Positions 35,884 through 48,519 of a stretch of 64,000 nucleotides of DNA are shown here, piece after piece. The position numbers and the translations under genes are program-made. This DNA comes from Luscinia megarhynchos (taxonomy: Eukaryota > Chordata > Aves > Passeriformes > Turdidae): NCBI GenBank assembly GCA_034336665.1, contig JAPFBE010000013.1, positions 23,229,056-23,293,055 on the forward strand, given 5' to 3'. The notes under the pieces were generated by a model. That model was not told where the DNA came from. It searched no databases and saw only the letters and a program-made list of their open reading frames with translations. Position 1 is the first letter of the stretch. Every line of letters starts with the position of its first letter.

Positions 35884-38800
35884 CTGGATCACAAAAAAAA
35901 AAAGGAGATAATTAGTTTCTCCACTGCTACACCTTCACAGACTTCATGAAAACAGGTTATGACCATACACAAAAGGAACAGCAAGTATGAACAACTGCTC
36001 AGTTCAGCCACAAACCAGCTGCATGATTTTATGTAAATCACTTTCCTGTTTTGTTCTTCTCTCTCAATCTTTCTTTTTTTTTCAGATCAGAAAGTGCAAC
36101 CTACGCCATGTTATGTCTGTGTACAGTGCCTGGCAATAAACAGGTTTTACTACTTCTGTTCCTACCAAAATTAACAACAGCTGCAAAGCAAGAGATTCTG
36201 CTTGCTATGAGTAAAGCCCATCCAAAATGAAAACCACATGAAACTCTTCAGAAATAAACTGTTTTCTTTTGAAAGACAGTATTATTGATGCTACATTGCT
36301 CTGCACAACACAGTGTGAAACTCACATCTGATTGATATAGAAATCATTATTCTTTATCTGCTGCCTTTCAGTACCACCTTTTGGGTCTTTCCCAGTATTC
36401 CCCCTCTCACACACAGCTGAAGGAAAAAAATCTTCCTGCTTTTTAAGGGAAAGGTTGAGTTTTTCAAAAGTGTTAGGTCTGAGGAGGTCTTTATTCCACT
36501 TCCTGCCCTCTTTCAAGGGCTCCATTTTCATACAACCTTTCACTGCCATCATACTATAGTTACCACTCTATTTTTGGTTGTTATCATCTCATAGCAGAGA
36601 AAGAACGAAATTTTAATAAAAGAGAGCTCTGATATAGAAAACACAAGGCAACTTTCACCTCTGAGAAGAATAAGGACTAAGGCTGAGTGAAGCAAAAGCA
36701 GTGATTAAAGACAATGCACATTAAACAGGCTAGGTCAAAGAGAAGAAACATAAAAACATGGAAAAGGTTATTTTATACCAGCCTCTGAAGTACATGAAAC
36801 CCTGGAGAGATATCACAGGCACAAGGAGTACAATAACTCCACATTTCCACTAGTTCAGGCCTGGTGTCTTCTGGAGAATTTTGCTGATCCATGAGAATGT
36901 GTATGGGAGCCTGACCCAGGACTAACAAGATGAACTCCCAAGCTTTTAGGGCTCACTGAGAATTACCAGCTGCTGTCCCTCCTGGCAGGCACTTCATGCA
37001 AGAGCCGACCTGCTCTCCCCATTCACATGCAACACATGGTAATTCTCTAAGGAAGTAAAGGGACTCAAAAGAGAAATGTCCACCACCCCCATCAGCTTAC
37101 ACCCTGCAATAGTTGCACACAGGAAATCAGTGATAAGCTCTATGAATGATCAGAGAGCAGTGTGGACCCCATGGGTAATATTAGCCTGTAATTATTAAAT
37201 CAAAGACCTTAGAACTTGCTTATCTAAACTCTACCTACAGGTTTCTATGGAATCATCTAAATTTCTGCCTTTCATCACCTCTCAGCTACTATTTAGCATT
37301 TATCATGTGAACCACTTCCCCCAAAGGGTACAATTTTGTCCGAAACAAACCAAAAGTCTCACTGCATAAAGTGCATGCACGAGGAATTTTCTTTCCTTCT
37401 CCATCACCCAATCAAGTGCAGCCCAGATTAACCTGAGCTGAAAAAGACAACATAAAAGTTAAGATACTGAACTTAACATGCAGCAAATGACTATCAAAAT
37501 ATGTTTATTATATTCACAGCTTCCCATTTTCCTAGAAATGGAATACAATCTTTAAAAAGAGTTAAAGCCGTTACTCACCACTGGTACTCGGATTACTGTA
37601 AATGGGCTGTCCCCCATAAGAAATTCTTTTGTTCATAAATAAAGTTTAAAATTAACTATCGATGGGAAGAGATATAAAGAAACACCAGGAAGCAGGCAGC
37701 AGTACTAGTCAGAAGAAGTAGCTTCTGAGATATCTTGTTGTTCTTGTTAAAATATCAGGAAGAGTATGCAGGTGTAAAATTGCTAAGGTACTAGGATGTT
37801 AAAATTACGGACATAAATCATGAACTTACTGCACCAACCTTATTTCTACTCTCCTCCACTCCTATTCCAAATCTCACACATATGAATTTCCTTTGTCAGC
37901 TCTGCAAGATTCTACAAGTAGCTGCGACTAAAACTTCATGGTACTTGTCTCTGACAAATATTCACATATACTACTGTCACTGTGAATAATTTCCCGTAAT
38001 AACTAAACTCACATCTCCACTGGCTTCTATGTCAGCGACAGATTGCTGCTCCTGCTTAAAATACACAAAGAAACCTTGGCCATTGCCCCTCTGGAGGGTG
38101 TTGTGTTACCATTTCACACTAAGGACTATTCAGTTTTAAAAAGTCATCTTTCAGCAAGCCTGAAGTACCTTGGTTGCTAAGTCAGGCAGCTAACCTGGAG
38201 TCAAGAAGACCAGAGCTTGAAACTTGGTAAAGAAAAAAAATTAGGCTCAGGGCCTGCTACTAAAAAGCCATATTTGGAGAAGTAGTATAAAAGCCAAAGT
38301 CATAATACATAACAAAATCATTATTATAATTTTATTATTATAAAATACTGACTAGAATAGTCATGCAAAATCTACTCCAGCCTTAACAGTCTTGACAGTA
38401 ACAACGGAGGCAGAAGAGACATTCAGTAGCTGAGTCCTTTCCACATCCTAAGCAACCAAGTCCCTCGTCACACTGATCAATTTCCCATCTTCCTTTTGTT
38501 CCTGATGTAGTTAATGAAGCACATCTTTTCATCTTTGGTATCCCTGGATTATGCTGATATACTGATATACTGGTTGGGGGTGATGGTGGAAAAAGGCCAC
38601 CTAGTCATACATTATGCCATATGCAAACAATAATTCAATACTGAACAAATCTAGCTATAAACAATAGTATCTCAGAAGCTGGAAACATGGTTCTTTTTTC
38701 TTCTGTACTTCATAACTCAGGGTGACCAACTCTAAAACGTGGGTGGGAGAACACCTGTGCAACTAAACTCTTCTCATAGCTCTGAAACCTGACTCTTGTT

Positions 38801-41800
38801 TTATGTAACCTTCATAAAATACACCAAGGAAGCTTTCATAGGAAACAAAGTGCAACTTTCTTGTAAAAAAAATTCTCAGTGAAGCATAACCAAACCTAGT
38901 GTAGAAAGTTACAGCTGGCTAGAAGGGTACGGACCCCTTCAGACCACAAGGTCAAAAACCACCAGAGTACCCATTTCAAGATGCATAATTAAAAAAAAAT
39001 TAAACAGAACAAAGCCACAGTTATGGAAATATGGCATCAGAATTCTAAAATCGATGGAAAAGGAAAAAGGTCTCCATCTACATGTAGATATACTCGTATC
39101 TAGACAGACACTGTAATAAAATTCTAAATAGCTTCCTGATCATGTTGAGGCACAAAAATAGTGCATGTTCAGCCTTTCCCAATATCACATCTGTACCAAT
39201 AAGTGTTCCTGTGCTCTGCAGCTTGTCTGACACCCAAGTTCTATAGTCTGCTATGTGTTTTGAATTACATGCCAAACACCAATTCCTTGTTGGAAGGCTC
39301 CTGGCACTGCTCATAAGAGATTTAGCTGCAGGAACCCCTCCTGAACATAGAGCTGTATGACTCCTCCAGGAACAGGGGCATTCATTTCTCATCCTTGAGC
39401 CTGATGGCATAAACATGAAGCCCTAACTTACCCTCTTCCATCCAGGTGGTCCAAAAGCATAAGCAAGTTTCCAGCGTGGACAAGACTTCTTCTGAAGCAA
39501 ATTAAGATCAGAACCCCGTTCATACTCATCCAGGGTTATCCCAGCAGAAACACATGTGCAATGGAGTCTCAAGCACAGAATGAGCAAGCAACACACATAC
39601 AAGGTGGTTCCCCATGTAAGGGCTGCAGGGTCAACCTGTGCACTGAAGGTTGTACTGAAGCCAGTAGCACTACCAAGCTCAGAAATGCTCAAGAATACTG
39701 GACTAAAGGCTACTCTTTTTCATCGAAGCAGAATTCCTAGACAAAGTCAGTATCGGCCAGAAGACTGAGAACTGATAGCCCTGACCTAGATGTCAGTGAA
39801 GGAAAGTAACCTTATGAACAAAATTCAGTAAGTAACTGGAGTTGATAAAAACTCATTACGTTCCCAACAGTGATTTTTCCCTGATACATATATAGATATA
39901 ACGTTCTTATGATAATTACGCCAAAGCCTAGAATCAAGTGATTACTTATCCAAAAAAAGTTATGCTTAACAGTATAAATAATCAGTGAGAACATGGTGCC
40001 TAAATTTTACTTTTCGTATGTTCACATTTAAAACAATTCACCCTGTAGGGAACATCTGCAGGACAGCTCCAGAAAGGTATTTTCATCTGACAAAAGTAAA
40101 ATTAATTTTTAATTTACACAAACCAACTTTCTGACTACCTGTTTCATGAGATCAAGTAAGGACAGATTTCCCATGCATGATTTTCTAAAGCCCCTGCAAG
40201 CTCCTTAAGCTCACGCACAAATTCCAAAAGCAGCAGAACAGGTTCAGCAGCAACAAGCATTCACTTCAACCTAACTCTAAAAACTGTAATAAGTTCAAGC
40301 AGGAAATGAAGCATGAAAGAATTCCTGGGACTGCATTTAATCAGCTCTGTACTAAGTAGACAATTATTTATTATTTTATCTAGGCCAAAATCAAAAGCAG
40401 CAATAGGTTAGCTCCGGGTACATCAGGAAGTGTAGCAGTCTTCTTCATGAAATGCACCAAGGAAGAATTAAAATTCCTGACAACTGGCAAGGTAGAAAGA
40501 TCACTGTACAGCATCAGCTTGCCTATGCAGGACAGTTCAAGTCTTCAAGTTTTACAAGAGTCTATACCTGCTCCTTTCACAGGCACTCCCTTCTTTTCAC
40601 AGATTAGTTTCTTAGTAGAGCGCTAAGCCAGTAGCTTTTAACACTTCTTTTATGCAACACTTTCATAATCCTATTACCTCTTCCTATTTAAAACCCACCA
40701 ACTGTACTGAGAAATAGTGCTATTTCAAAGGGAAAACAAACAACAAAAAAAATCCAATCCTCAAACAAACTCCCTTTCCACTTCTCAGAATTTCAAGCCA
40801 AATGAAGAAAGCACATTAAACCATTCACTGCTGCTGCCACATCCCTCCCTCCCGAACACTCACTCCAAGAACTACGGAAAGCACTTCACAAGCAGCAGAC
40901 ACTTTTCATCCAGGAAACCTCATGCCATAAAGAGACCTCTATTACCTCTCACAGGCAACAGGAAAGAATCAGCTCAATATCACAGGATGGGGGGGAAAAT
41001 TTAAATAAGAAGGAAGAAGGAAAGCAGTAAAGAAGAAGGAAGAAAAAAAAAGCCAATACATCCCACTTTTCCTCAGGCCAAAGAGGCTCTGTGGTGCTGT
41101 CCCACATGCCCCTCCCTCAGCTCATGAACCAGCTGGGATGGCAGCCAGTCTCCCTCCTTTCCTCCTAGCAAAGCAGAACCAGCACATGGGCACTCACGCA
41201 TACTGGAACAGAAGCCATACTGCTCAGAAATAATTCCCACAACAAACCCTTCCATCAGAAACAAAGGCTCAAGCTTTTGCTCCAAAAAGCAAACCACAAT
41301 CTATCAGTGTCCTTTTGACATCTTCTTCATCTGGAGATTTTAAACATTAGAGATGTCATTCTTACACACATCAAGATGCCCACCCTCTTGTCCATATCTG
41401 TGGAGAAGTCCCAGTGCTCCCACTGCTCCCTCTCTGTTATCACCTACACATACCCATTGATAACAGTCCCACCACAGACCAAAACGTCTACTTTATGCAA
41501 ATAGCCTGGTTCACTTACCCTTTTCACAAAAGGCAACTTCCTAATTACTAGGCTGTCCCTCACTGGTGCTTTTTTCTACCACTCTGACCTGTAAAACTCC
41601 TCTAGCAACCCCATAGGATCAGCTGGATGGAAACAGAGGTGTCACTTTGTCATCTCACCCATCTGGGGCTCCCTCAGACTACCAGGGATGAAGAATTGCA
41701 ACAACCTGAGTAGACACAGGGTATATGGTTATGGTGGACTGCAGTAAAGCATGGCAGAGAATGGTATAGGTACAGCCTCACGACAAGCATTAAATCTCTT

Positions 41801-42608
41801 GTAACTCAAACCTGTTTGAACTATGCAATACATGCATTCCAAGTAGGTAGGTATTTCAAAGCTTCCCCAGTCAGTGGCCTGCCTCTGTGCCACAAAGATC
41901 TTACATATTATCAGGACTGAACAAGAATTTCAGAAAAAAGCTTCCTCATTTCAGACACTCAGTAGCGTAGAAAGAACCTTTAGCACTACCACATTTCAAC
42001 TGGTTAGCCACAAAGCCAGACCAGCCTGGGTCTCGAATGTCACCATCTCATCCTTCTCCCTGGTCCAGTTCCCAAACTATAATTTCTCTGCACCAGCACA
42101 AGCTCTCAGAAAACATGGAGCTAGCTGGATTAGGAAGCAAGCAGAATTTTAGTAACCTTCTGTAATCCTTTGTCTACTACTTTCCACTGAAAAATGTCAG
42201 AAAACCCAGTATGATGATCAGCAGAAAAACAGTAGTTCAGCTTTCAGTTGACTGGGAGTAGTTATTTTAAGAGAACTATAACAGATATTTCCAGGCAATG
42301 ACTGGTAACACTCTACAAACTGCCTGAAACCAGGCAATTTTAAAGAGGAAATGTATGAGTTAAAAAGAAACAGACTAAGGTGCACTTGTGGGGCCTGATT
42401 ACAGTAAGAGCCACTGCCAGCTAAAATATTCCAGTTATGTCAAAAATACAAAGAGATACACAGATGTGCTGGCTCCACACTCTTTATTACTTGATAACTA
42501 CTTGATACTCAATATTAAAAAAAAAAAAAAAAAAGGTACTGGCAGCTCTCTGAATTACAAACAAACAAACAAACAAAACAAAAAAAAGGTAACACACCAG
42601 GAAATAAC
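35884..42608 (-). other. Putative long 5'UTR intron of B4GALT4, left part
   Basis: This is AT-rich sequence with poly-A and microsatellite patches, for example an A run near 42,517-42,534 and an AAAC repeat at 42,560-42,585. One exon-like frame is noted separately at 39,432-39,549. No other gene is seen. Confidence 0.5.
39432..39549 (-). other. Unassigned exon-like open stretch with strong splice donor
   Basis: On the minus strand an open frame reads ITLDEYERGSDLNLLQKKSC, then PRWKLAYAFGPPGWKR. It stops being open just after an excellent donor, AGG|GTAAGTT (exon end 39,432). Residue composition is protein-like (charged and Trp/Gly/Pro clusters, few rare combinations). No clean acceptor is evident upstream; the nearest candidates are weak. 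I do not recognise the protein. It could be an exon of an unidentified gene, an alternative noncoding exon of B4GALT4 or chance. Confidence 0.25.
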
Positions 42609-43156
42609 TACCGTGGTTTAACCCCAGCTGGCAACTCAACACCACACAGCCACTCCCTCAACTCCCCACCAACAGTGGGATGGGAGAGAGAATCAGAAAA
42701 GCAGAAGTCAGAAAACTCACAGGCTGAGATAAAAACTGTTTAATAAGACAGAAAAAGGAAGAATAATTAGGATAACTTTGGCAATAACAATAATTAGAAT
42801 ACAAAACAGACATGATGCCATTGCGTACCAATGCCCAGCCAGACCCTGAGCAGCTGCCCCTGGCCAGCCTTCTCCTCAGCTGATACACTAAGAGTGATGC
42901 CCTTTGGTATGGAATATTCCTTCAGCCATTTTGGGTCAGCTATTCTGGCTGTGCCCTACACAAATTCCTGTACCACTCCAGCATTTTCACTGGCAGAACA
43001 TGGGAAACTGAGAAGTCCAGACTTGGGGTAAACACTACTCAGCAACAACCAAAACATCCCTGTGTTATCAGCCTTATTCTCATACTAAATAAAAACCACA
43101 CCACCGTACCAGCTCCTAGGAAGAAAATTAACCCTATCCAGCCTGAAACCAGGGCA
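42609..43156 (-). repeat. Solo LTR, class II-type avian ERV, 548 bp
   Basis: On the minus strand it begins TGCCCTGGTTTCAGGCTGGG and ends near GGGGTTAAACCACGGTA. These are the terminal sequences of a common passerine ERV LTR family, also seen at 59,266. Flanks are ataac on the left and atagc on the right, a plausible 5-base target duplication with one change. No internal proviral sequence remains, so it is a recombined solo LTR. Confidence 0.75.
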
Positions 43157-43257
43157 ATAGCCTGAATATTTTAGCTTATACAACTTACTGTCTCTAGGAG
43201 TGTGGGCATGACAGAAAAGCAATTGCAACGATATAAATGAGGAAAGGTTTGGCAGGT

Positions 43258-45778
43258 TGTCACAGTGTGACTTGGGTTTGCCAACCTTAATATATTTAAT
43301 TTCTTTTAGAGACTGGACCAGGAGTAGAGACATGGCAGGCTCAAAACTTTAAAAGGTACAGGAAGAAATTTATTAATAACACACAAAAAAAATTCAGAAT
43401 AAGATTCCTAGATTGTTCCCTCCTCCCCTTCATTCCACATTTCTTACCAACAATATACAGAGTACAATTCAGTCAGTTATAAACTCAAATAATCAGTTCA
43501 GTTTACTTAAGAGAGATGTCACAGTGTGACTTGGGTTTGCCAACTTTAATATTTTTTTTTTTTTTTGAGACAGGACCCAGGAGTAGAGACAAGGCAGGCT
43601 CAAAACTTAAAAAGGTACAAGAAAAAAATTTATTAATAATACAAAAAAAAAAAAATTAGAATTCAGGATAAAATTCCTAGATTGCTCCCTCCTCCCTTCA
43701 TTCCACATTTCTTACCAACAACATACAGAGAGAACACTTCAGTCAGTTATACACTTAAATAATCAGTTCAGTTTACTTCAGAGAGAAAAGTCCCTTTTCT
43801 GGTTATGGCTTAGGGGGTGTCTTCACCTTCACAGTCTGCGTTTATTCGAGACCCACAGAACTATTAATTTTTCCTCCCATTTACACAGTCCTTCCAGAGC
43901 TGTGTTATGGGTTACGATGCACACATGGGGTACCACCTCTAAAGGCAGGCTGCTAAAAAAACAGAATTCTCTTCATTGGCTTCTCTATCAAATGTCTCTG
44001 TTCATATTCCAGTTCCAGAACACAGACCCCCATTCCCTTAGGGCAAAGGATCCTTTTCTCAAATATTTCAACCCCCCATGTATTTTCCACAGTTTAAAGG
44101 AACTTTAGTGAAGTCACAATCCCCACAGCCCACAAAAAAGGTTTTCAGCTACTTGCATCTTTTCAATCTCTTCCCACCAGGCACTTTATCTTCATTTCGC
44201 TGACCTCTGTAGTCTCCATGCTTCACTTCTTTTCATTCAGGGGAACTCAGGAGGTCCAGGACTCCATCCAGGCATAAAGAAGTTACAACTGTATCCAGAT
44301 TGCAAAGAAACAAACGTGGGCAGCTGGAGTCCTCCTCTGCCACCTGGAAAGGCAAGCGGAGCCGAAGCCGGCAGGGCCGGAGCCATGTGGCCGGTGCTGA
44401 AGCCATGCGGGGCCGGGGGCCCCCAAGCCAGGGGCTCAACACAGAGCCGGTGCCGGGCCGGGCCAGCCCCCCCGCAGAGCCGGGGTCGGGGTGCCAGGCC
44501 GGGCCCCAGGCCGAGCCCGGAGCTGGGCCAGGACCCCAGCCAGGGACCCCCCGCACCTCCGGAGGCCAGGAGCCAAAAGAGAGCAGTCAACTGGATCCAC
44601 TGTGATTTGTGAAAGCGAAACAACCTTTATTTGGTTTCCCGAGCTGTCCATCACCAAATCAGCTCTCTGATTGGTGCCAGCAGCTCACAGGGGAAGCTCC
44701 CAGAGACGGGAGAGCCCCTCTCACTCCCTAGCCTCATGGAGCCTGCTCTGAGGCAAGTCCACCCCTCCCCCCGAGCACGTGAAACCAACACAAGAGAAAA
44801 GTCTCTTTTTTTAGTTATGGCTTAGGGGGTGTCTTCACCTTCACAATCCACATAAACCCAGGAAAATATTGCAGATTAGGACTCTCCTCCCATTTACTCA
44901 CAGTCCTTCCAGAGCTGTGCTATAGGTTATGTTAAACACTTGGGGTATCACTTTTAAAGGCAGGCTGCCGAAAAAAAACAAAATTCGCTTCATCTCCTTC
45001 ACTATCAAATGTCTCTGTTCATATTCCAGTCCCAGAACAGAGAGAGCTCCATTTCCCCCGAGGCAAAAAGTCTTCTACTCAAGCATATTTCACAGTTTAA
45101 AGGAATTTTAGTGAAGTCACAATCCCCTTAGCCCACAAAAAAGGTTTTCAGCTACTTGCATCTTTTCAATCTCTTCCCACCAAGAACTTTATCTTCATTC
45201 TGCTGACCTCTGTAGTTTCCATGCTTCATTTCTCCTCATTCAGGGAAGCTCAGGAGATCAAGAATCTTATCCAGGCATAAAGTAGTCAAAATTGTATCCA
45301 GATCATGAAGAAACAAATATGGGCTGCTGGAGGCCTCTTCTGCCACGTGGAGAGGCGAGCCAAGCGGAGCCAAGCCGGCAGGGCTGGAGCCACGCGGCCG
45401 GTGCAGTGCAGAGCCAGGGGGCCCCCAAGCCAGGGGCTCCCCGCAGAGCCAGTGCCAGGCCGGGGTGCCGGGCCGGGCCAGGCCCCCTCCCGCTGAGCCC
45501 GGAGCCCCACGGGGGGCCGGTGCCCCGGCCAGCGGGCACCACACCTCCCCAAGGCCAGAAGCAGAAAGAGCAGTTAACTTGATCCACTGTGATTTGTGAA
45601 AGCGAAATAACTTTTCATTGGTTTCCCGAGCTGTCCATCACCAAATCAGCTCTCTGATTGGTGCCAGCAGCTCACAGGGGAAGCTCCCAGAGATGGGAGA
45701 GTCCCTCCCACTCCCCAGCCTCATGGAGCTGTCCCTGAGGTGAATCCACCCCTCCCCCCACCAGGTGAAACCAACACA
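43258..45778 (-). repeat. 2.5-kb LTR with nested tandem duplications
   Basis: The termini are TG...CA, and the 5 bases on each side are identical (caggt), a clean integration duplication. Inside are two tandem orders: a 259-base unit at 43,258 and 43,517, and a roughly 1.0-kb unit at about 43,788 and 44,796. The 259-base unit carries AATAAA on the minus strand, so it is the R/U5 side. Each 1-kb unit contains a GC-rich core and CCAAT-type blocks (tgattggtgcc), so it is the U3/promoter side. Open frames in the GC core are compositional artefacts. Confidence 0.75.
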
Positions 45779-46363
45779 CAGGTAAATACAATAAATCCAT
45801 TTCACACAAAGAGAACTTCATAGCAGAAAAGCACTGAAAGAGGACTTTCCATACATTTTTAATGCAGGACATTGAAGAAAATAGGAATGTCTCATTATCT
45901 TGCATATCCCTAACATTGACACCACTGTTCTTCCACTCAACGCTACCCTGAACAAGGAGTGCTATTCCCATGTTCCAGCCTTCTCTGGTTTATGATCAAT
46001 AAGCGGAACAACTGTCTCCACAGGGAATGCATTAGACAAATGCAGCAGTCCCTCAGTACTGGTATGTGTGAAATTCATCGTCCTCTGAAAGTGTGTTCCT
46101 GATTTTCTGGCTGCCAGACTCTCACTTTATCACTCCTGAACAGAAGAGGGGGAGGTAAATACTCAGAGGTCACTTTCCAACTGACAAGGCAGACTCAACC
46201 TGGGGAAAATGAATTTGTTATTAATTACAAATTGAGTAGGATGTTGAGAGACAAGAAGTACACTTCCCCTCCATTTCCTTCTTCCCAGGCTCAACTTCAC
46301 TCATTCATTCCCACCTCATCCACTTCCCAACCCACAACAGTGCAGAAGGACAAGGAATACACG

Positions 46364-46985
46364 TCACAGAATTATAGAATCACCTAGGCTGGAAAAAACC
46401 TCTATGATCATCAAGTCCAACTGTTAAGCCAGCACTGCCAAGCCCACCACTAAACCATGTCCCTAAGCACCACATCTAGAAGTCTTGGGAATACTTCCAG
46501 GAACAGTGACTCAATCACTTCAGGGCTTGACAATCCTTTCCATAAAGAAATGTTTCCCAATATCCAATCTAAACCTCCCCTGATGCAACTTGAGGCTATT
46601 TCCTCTTGTCCTGTTGATTGAAACTTGGGAGAAGAGACCAACCCTCTCAGGTAGTTCTAAAAAGAGGTCAAGTCTCTCTTCAGTCTTCTTTCCTCCAGGC
46701 TAAAAAACCCCAGCTCCCTCAGCCACTCCTCATCAGACTTGTGCTCCAGACCTTTCACCAGCTCTGCTGCCCTTGTCTAGATTTTGTCTGGATTCAGCAT
46801 CTCAGTATCTTTCTTGTAGTGAGGGGCCCAGAAACAGGCACAGGATTCAAGGTGTGGCCTCACAAGTCCCAAATACAGGGGGATAATCACTACCCTAATC
46901 CTGGGCACACTGTTGCTGATCCAGGCCAGGATGCCATAGGCTGCAGCTTCTTTCAAGGCATCTCCTCCTGCCACAACATGAGACT
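46364..46985 (-). repeat. CR1 LINE fragment
   Basis: A reverse-complement CR1 3' end starts at 'cacagaattatagaatcacc' and continues through 'tcaagtccaactgttaagcc' and 'cctcttgtcctgttgattg' into the distal body. It is about 620 bases with no intact ORF. Confidence 0.85.
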
Positions 46986-47806
46986 GACTACTGTACACTT
47001 AGCTGAGAGAGTTCTCCCCAGCCACAGCAAATGAGTGGGTGCTACTCCAATCCTGCAGTAGTTTTCACTTTCCTGAGGCACAGTGAACTCTGATGCTAGG
47101 AAATGCAATCTAGCATGTCTAGGCCAAGAAACACATTTATGAATGGCCTCTCTTGTTACACAATCACAGCTGAGCCATTGATCTCACTGTAAGACACGGC
47201 ACTGTCAGCCTGAGCCCAGCCAAAGCGACGGAATGAGGGATACAGCAAACAGTTCTGGCACAGTTCATCGCTCCTTAATGCTTACCACAGAAATAATTTT
47301 AAAGGAAAACAGCTTTTTAAAAACACCTTCCTATCCAAGATGAGTGGAAGATCCTGAAAAAAAACACATGATAAAACAGATTTCTCTGAACACAAGAACC
47401 TCTTGTGTAATGGAATGCTTAGGTCATGACTCAACTTAGCAATACCCTACCTTCTTCTGGCAGCTGCTGCCTTGCTGGAGTGGTATCAGTCAGTATAGAT
47501 GATAGATGTCAGAGGCCTTGACACTTTACAAAAACACATTCCTGGTCAAATTCCTCACTCAACTCTCTCCCACACAGTAAAATAACGTCTGAGAAAACCA
47601 CTATATCACAATATTGCATATTCTTCTTTGGGCTTCATAATACACTTTTTTAAATGAAAGTGCCAACCACAGTTAGCTAAAGCAAAGTAGTATAGACCTG
47701 TGGCTACTTAATACATTTATAATTTTCAGTTTACAAGTATCTATGAAAAAAGTTGTTAAAAAAAAAAAAAAAAAAAAGAAAATTAATAGAGTTGAACATG
47801 CATCAT

Positions 47807-48519
47807 TGTTGGGGGTTGAGTGTTTTTCTATTACTGTGCCAATTTAAAAGAATTTTTGCCATTATCATGCCAATGGAGCTGGCTGGGTTACACCCAGGAC
47901 CTTTGATGACTCCAAACAAAAGGGGAAGGTGGGATCTGGGCTTGCAGAGGGCCTCTCGTGTTTCTGGAGAGGACTCGTGTTTCCGGGGAGCTTGGAGGAG
48001 GACGCCCCGTCTGCAGCCACGCGGCCGAACGCAGGAGAGCCAGACCCTCTGCGATCACCTGCCCTGCACCTGCCCCGCTGCAGCTCCTGCCCCTGCGGAC
48101 ACAGCTGATCACCCGGACACAGCGGTGAGCGAGGAGCTGCCGCTCCAGCCGCTCCCACCCGAGACCGGCGTGGCCGCTGCCGCCCCTCCCGCCCGCGCTC
48201 CCGCCTGCTCTCTGAGGCTGCCCGGCTTTGTTCTGCCTGGAGCACCGGGACCAAGGGCAGAGAGAGAGTGTGCCCACAGCTAAAGAAAGGACTGGGACCG
48301 AGTTATCTGTTCTGTGTTGTTGGTAGTTTTAACAACTGCTGTTTCTGCTTGTACGGTTAGCTATATTAGTAAAAGAGCTGTTATTCCTGCCCCCTTATCT
48401 CTGCCTCAGAGTCCTTGATTCAAACATTTATAATACTTGGGGGGAGTGGAATTAAAGTCTCTATTTCAAAAGAAAACTTCTGCCTTTATCGGCAGACACC
48501 TGTCCTTCAAACCAGGACA
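47807..48519 (+). repeat. CpG-rich LTR of an avian ERV, 713 bp
   Basis: It begins TGTTGGGGGTTGAGTG and ends CCTTCAAACCAGGACA, resembling a family of passerine LTRs. The centre (about 47,990-48,240) is strongly CpG-rich. It is preceded by a long A run (47,753-47,777). I see no clear target duplication. It lies antisense to B4GALT4 in its putative 5'UTR intron. The long open frames inside the CpG core are not genes. Confidence 0.65.

Noticed and set aside
44233..45587. Long Gly/Pro/Arg-rich open frames on both strands
   Set aside because: They come from the GC-rich core of the duplicated LTR. They are open in several frames at once, with low complexity and no splice context.
47865..48283. Ala/Pro-rich frames of 129-176 codons
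   Set aside because: They lie in the CpG core of an LTR and one begins inside a poly-A run. They have no protein features.
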